Assembly: GCA_017538775.1 (NCBI GenBank)
Contig: JAFYIF010000121.1
Span: forward strand, 1-6,592
Length of the DNA: 6,592 bases
Direction of reading: 5' to 3'
From: Oscillospiraceae bacterium
Lineage (GTDB): Bacteria > Bacillota > Clostridia > Oscillospirales > Oscillospiraceae
Positions 5,239 through 6,592 of the stretch are shown here, one piece after another (within the stretch, counting starts at the first letter, position 1; the number at the start of each line of letters is the position of its first letter). Position numbers and translations under genes: made by a program. Under the pieces are notes generated by a model. That model saw only the letters and a program-made list of their open reading frames with translations. It was not told the DNA's origin and searched no databases.

Positions 5239-6592
5239 ATGGACGATCGGGCAAAACGCATTTTCGGCAATGAAATTTCGCCGCGGGACTACCGCCGCGC
5301 CCTGGCCTCCCGGGCCAAATATGTCCGGCGCTTCGGGGACGACAGCGCCCGGGACTACCCGGTGAAGCTGCGGCGCAACCCCACGCTCTACGCGCCCTGG
5401 GGGGTGCTGGACCTGCGGGTGAACGAGGGGACGGACGGCGACGCGGATTTCGACCCCGGGCGGAGCCTCATCGTGGGCAACATCCGCATGGGCTTCGGCC
5501 ACTACCGCATCTCCATGGCCATGGCCTCCGCCGCCCACGCCCTGGGCTATCAGCCCTGCTGGATGGACCTGAACAGCTATCCTGCCACCAGCTGCACCAA
5601 AATCATCGGCGCGCAGAATGAGCTTTACTCCATGGGCTCCCGACTCAGCCAGAAAAGCCGAGCGTTCAACCGTCTGTTCTGGGAAAGGCTGAACTACGAG
5701 GGCTTCCGGAAGCTCTCTTACAACGCCGCCGACCAGAAGAACGCGGAGCTGATGGCCCCGGTGTTCCGCAATGTGCCGAAAAATATCCCCCTCATCGCCA
5801 CCCACGTCTGGCCGGCCCAGGCCGCCCTGCACGCCGGGATGCGCCATGTGGTGAACGCCATTCCCGACAACTGGCCCATGGCCCTGCACCTGGCCGAGGG
5901 CAGCGTCCACACGGTCCAGACCCGCTCGGCCTATCTGGGCTACCGGGTCCTGAACGGGATGCGGGGGCGGGAGGTTCTGAAGCCCATGCCGGAGGGTTCC
6001 CTGGTCTGCACCGGGCACTATGTGGACCACGAGCTGGTGGAGAACATCCCCGGCGACTGCGCCGCCCGGCTGGCGCGCCGGGAACGGGGGGAGCCTTTGC
6101 GCTTTCTGCTGAGCATCGGCGGGGCCGGGGCCCAGCAGGAGACCTTTGCCGCCATTGTGCGCCACCTGCGCCCCCGGATCATGCGCGGGGAGGCGGCGCT
6201 GCTGCTGAACCTGGGCGACTACCGACCGGTCTGGGACCGGCTCTGCGCCGCCGTGCCGGGGCTGGCGGGCGTGGCCGAGACCCACTTCGACGACTGGGCG
6301 GAGACCTGCCGCTTCGCGCAGGAGGCCCTGCGGGGCGCGGTGCAGGGCGTCCACGTGTTCTGCCATACGGACATCTTTCAGGCGGTCTGCTCCACGAACC
6401 TGCTGCTGCGGGGCTGCGACGTGCTGGTGACCAAGCCCAGCGAGCTGGCCTTTTACCCGGTGCCCAAGCTCTTCCTTCGGCGCATCGGCGGCCACGAGCG
6501 CTGGGGGGCCATCCATGCCGCGGAATTGGGCGACGGCACGACCGAGTGCCGGGACATCCCTCACACCCTGCAGCTGCTGGACCTGTTTCTGG
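5239..6592 (+). CDS. GT-B-like glycosyltransferase, MGDG synthase/MurG-type (3' end cut by window edge)
   Basis: An open frame runs from the ATG at 5239 through 451 codons to the window edge with no stop. GGGAGG (5226-5231) lies seven bases upstream. The protein looks cytosolic: no signal peptide and no clear TM helix. NIRMGFGHYRISMAMASAAHA (from about residue 81) resembles the glycine-rich N-terminal loop of MGDG synthase-like GT-B enzymes (GxGH followed by a helix). LLSIGGAGAQQ (290-300) matches the interdomain GGxG loop, and DVLVTKPSELAFYPVPKLFL (394-413) matches the C-terminal nucleotide-sugar region of MurG/MGDG-type enzymes, where a Ser/Glu pair precedes a proline-containing helix. Such enzymes add a sugar from a UDP donor to a lipid at the inner face of the membrane. 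A long N-terminal extension (1-75) and the insert at about 115-180 are unlike MurG, so this is probably a separate subfamily; donor and acceptor are unknown. It is third in the rightward unit. Confidence 0.75.
   Translation, partial: MDDRAKRIFGNEISPRDYRRALASRAKYVRRFGDDSARDYPVKLRRNPTLYAPWGVLDLRVNEGTDGDADFDPGRSLIVGNIRMGFGHYRISMAMASAAHALGYQPCWMDLNSYPATSCTKIIGAQNELYSMGSRLSQKSRAFNRLFWERLNYEGFRKLSYNAADQKNAELMAPVFRNVPKNIPLIATHVWPAQAALHAGMRHVVNAIPDNWPMALHLAEGSVHTVQTRSAYLGYRVLNGMRGREVLKPMPEGSLVCTGHYVDHELVENIPGDCAARLARRERGEPLRFLLSIGGAGAQQETFAAIVRHLRPRIMRGEAALLLNLGDYRPVWDRLCAAVPGLAGVAETHFDDWAETCRFAQEALRGAVQGVHVFCHTDIFQAVCSTNLLLRGCDVLVTKPSELAFYPVPKLFLRRIGGHERWGAIHAAELGDGTTECRDIPHTLQLLDLFL

Noticed and set aside
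3694..6564. 956-codon open frame on the minus strand, opposite the SLH and GT-B genes
   Set aside because: It is a mirror frame created by GC-rich third positions. Its translation is rich in Gly, Val, His, Gln and Arg with no domain, while the plus strand has clear SLH and GT-B motifs and ribosome binding sites.

Overview
The window is GC-rich DNA whose codons strongly favour G or C at the third position. It looks like a chromosomal segment from a high-GC member of the Firmicutes (Bacillota), class Clostridia, probably a gut Oscillospiraceae-type bacterium. The lineage call is inference. It rests on an SLH-domain protein with 'TRAQ'-type repeats, a DUF4358-like lipoprotein, strong GGAGG ribosome binding sites and TPTPAP-style linkers. 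No tRNA, rRNA, CRISPR array or mobile element was seen.

The layout is two divergent transcription units around a regulatory gap of about 240 bases (2272-2512). Leftward (minus strand) lies a multi-spanning GT-C-type glycosyltransferase of the ArnT/PMT superfamily (2271 to 739). It is joined by an ATGA stop/start overlap to a membrane-anchored metallophosphoesterase of the YkuE/LpxG type (742 to 1), which runs off the left edge. Rightward (plus strand) is a closely packed three-gene unit: a lipoprotein with a DUF4358-like domain and a transglutaminase-like domain (2513-3742), a zinc-ribbon, single-TM, triple-SLH protein with an unassigned C-terminal domain (3775-5220), and a GT-B-like glycosyltransferase cut off by the right edge (5239-6592). 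The gaps between these genes are 32 and 18 bases.

The gap contains a good sigma-A-type promoter for the rightward unit, an extended -10 promoter candidate for the leftward unit, a perfect 8-bp inverted repeat with A/T-rich inner arms over the leftward -35 position, and a terminator-like hairpin with a T tract on the minus strand.

All five genes point to the cell envelope: two glycosyltransferases, a surface phosphoesterase, a cell-wall-binding SLH protein and a surface lipoprotein with an intact Cys-His-Asp triad. A plausible but unproven reading is a locus that builds or modifies a surface glycolipid or polymer and remodels envelope proteins. No substrate can be named from sequence alone.
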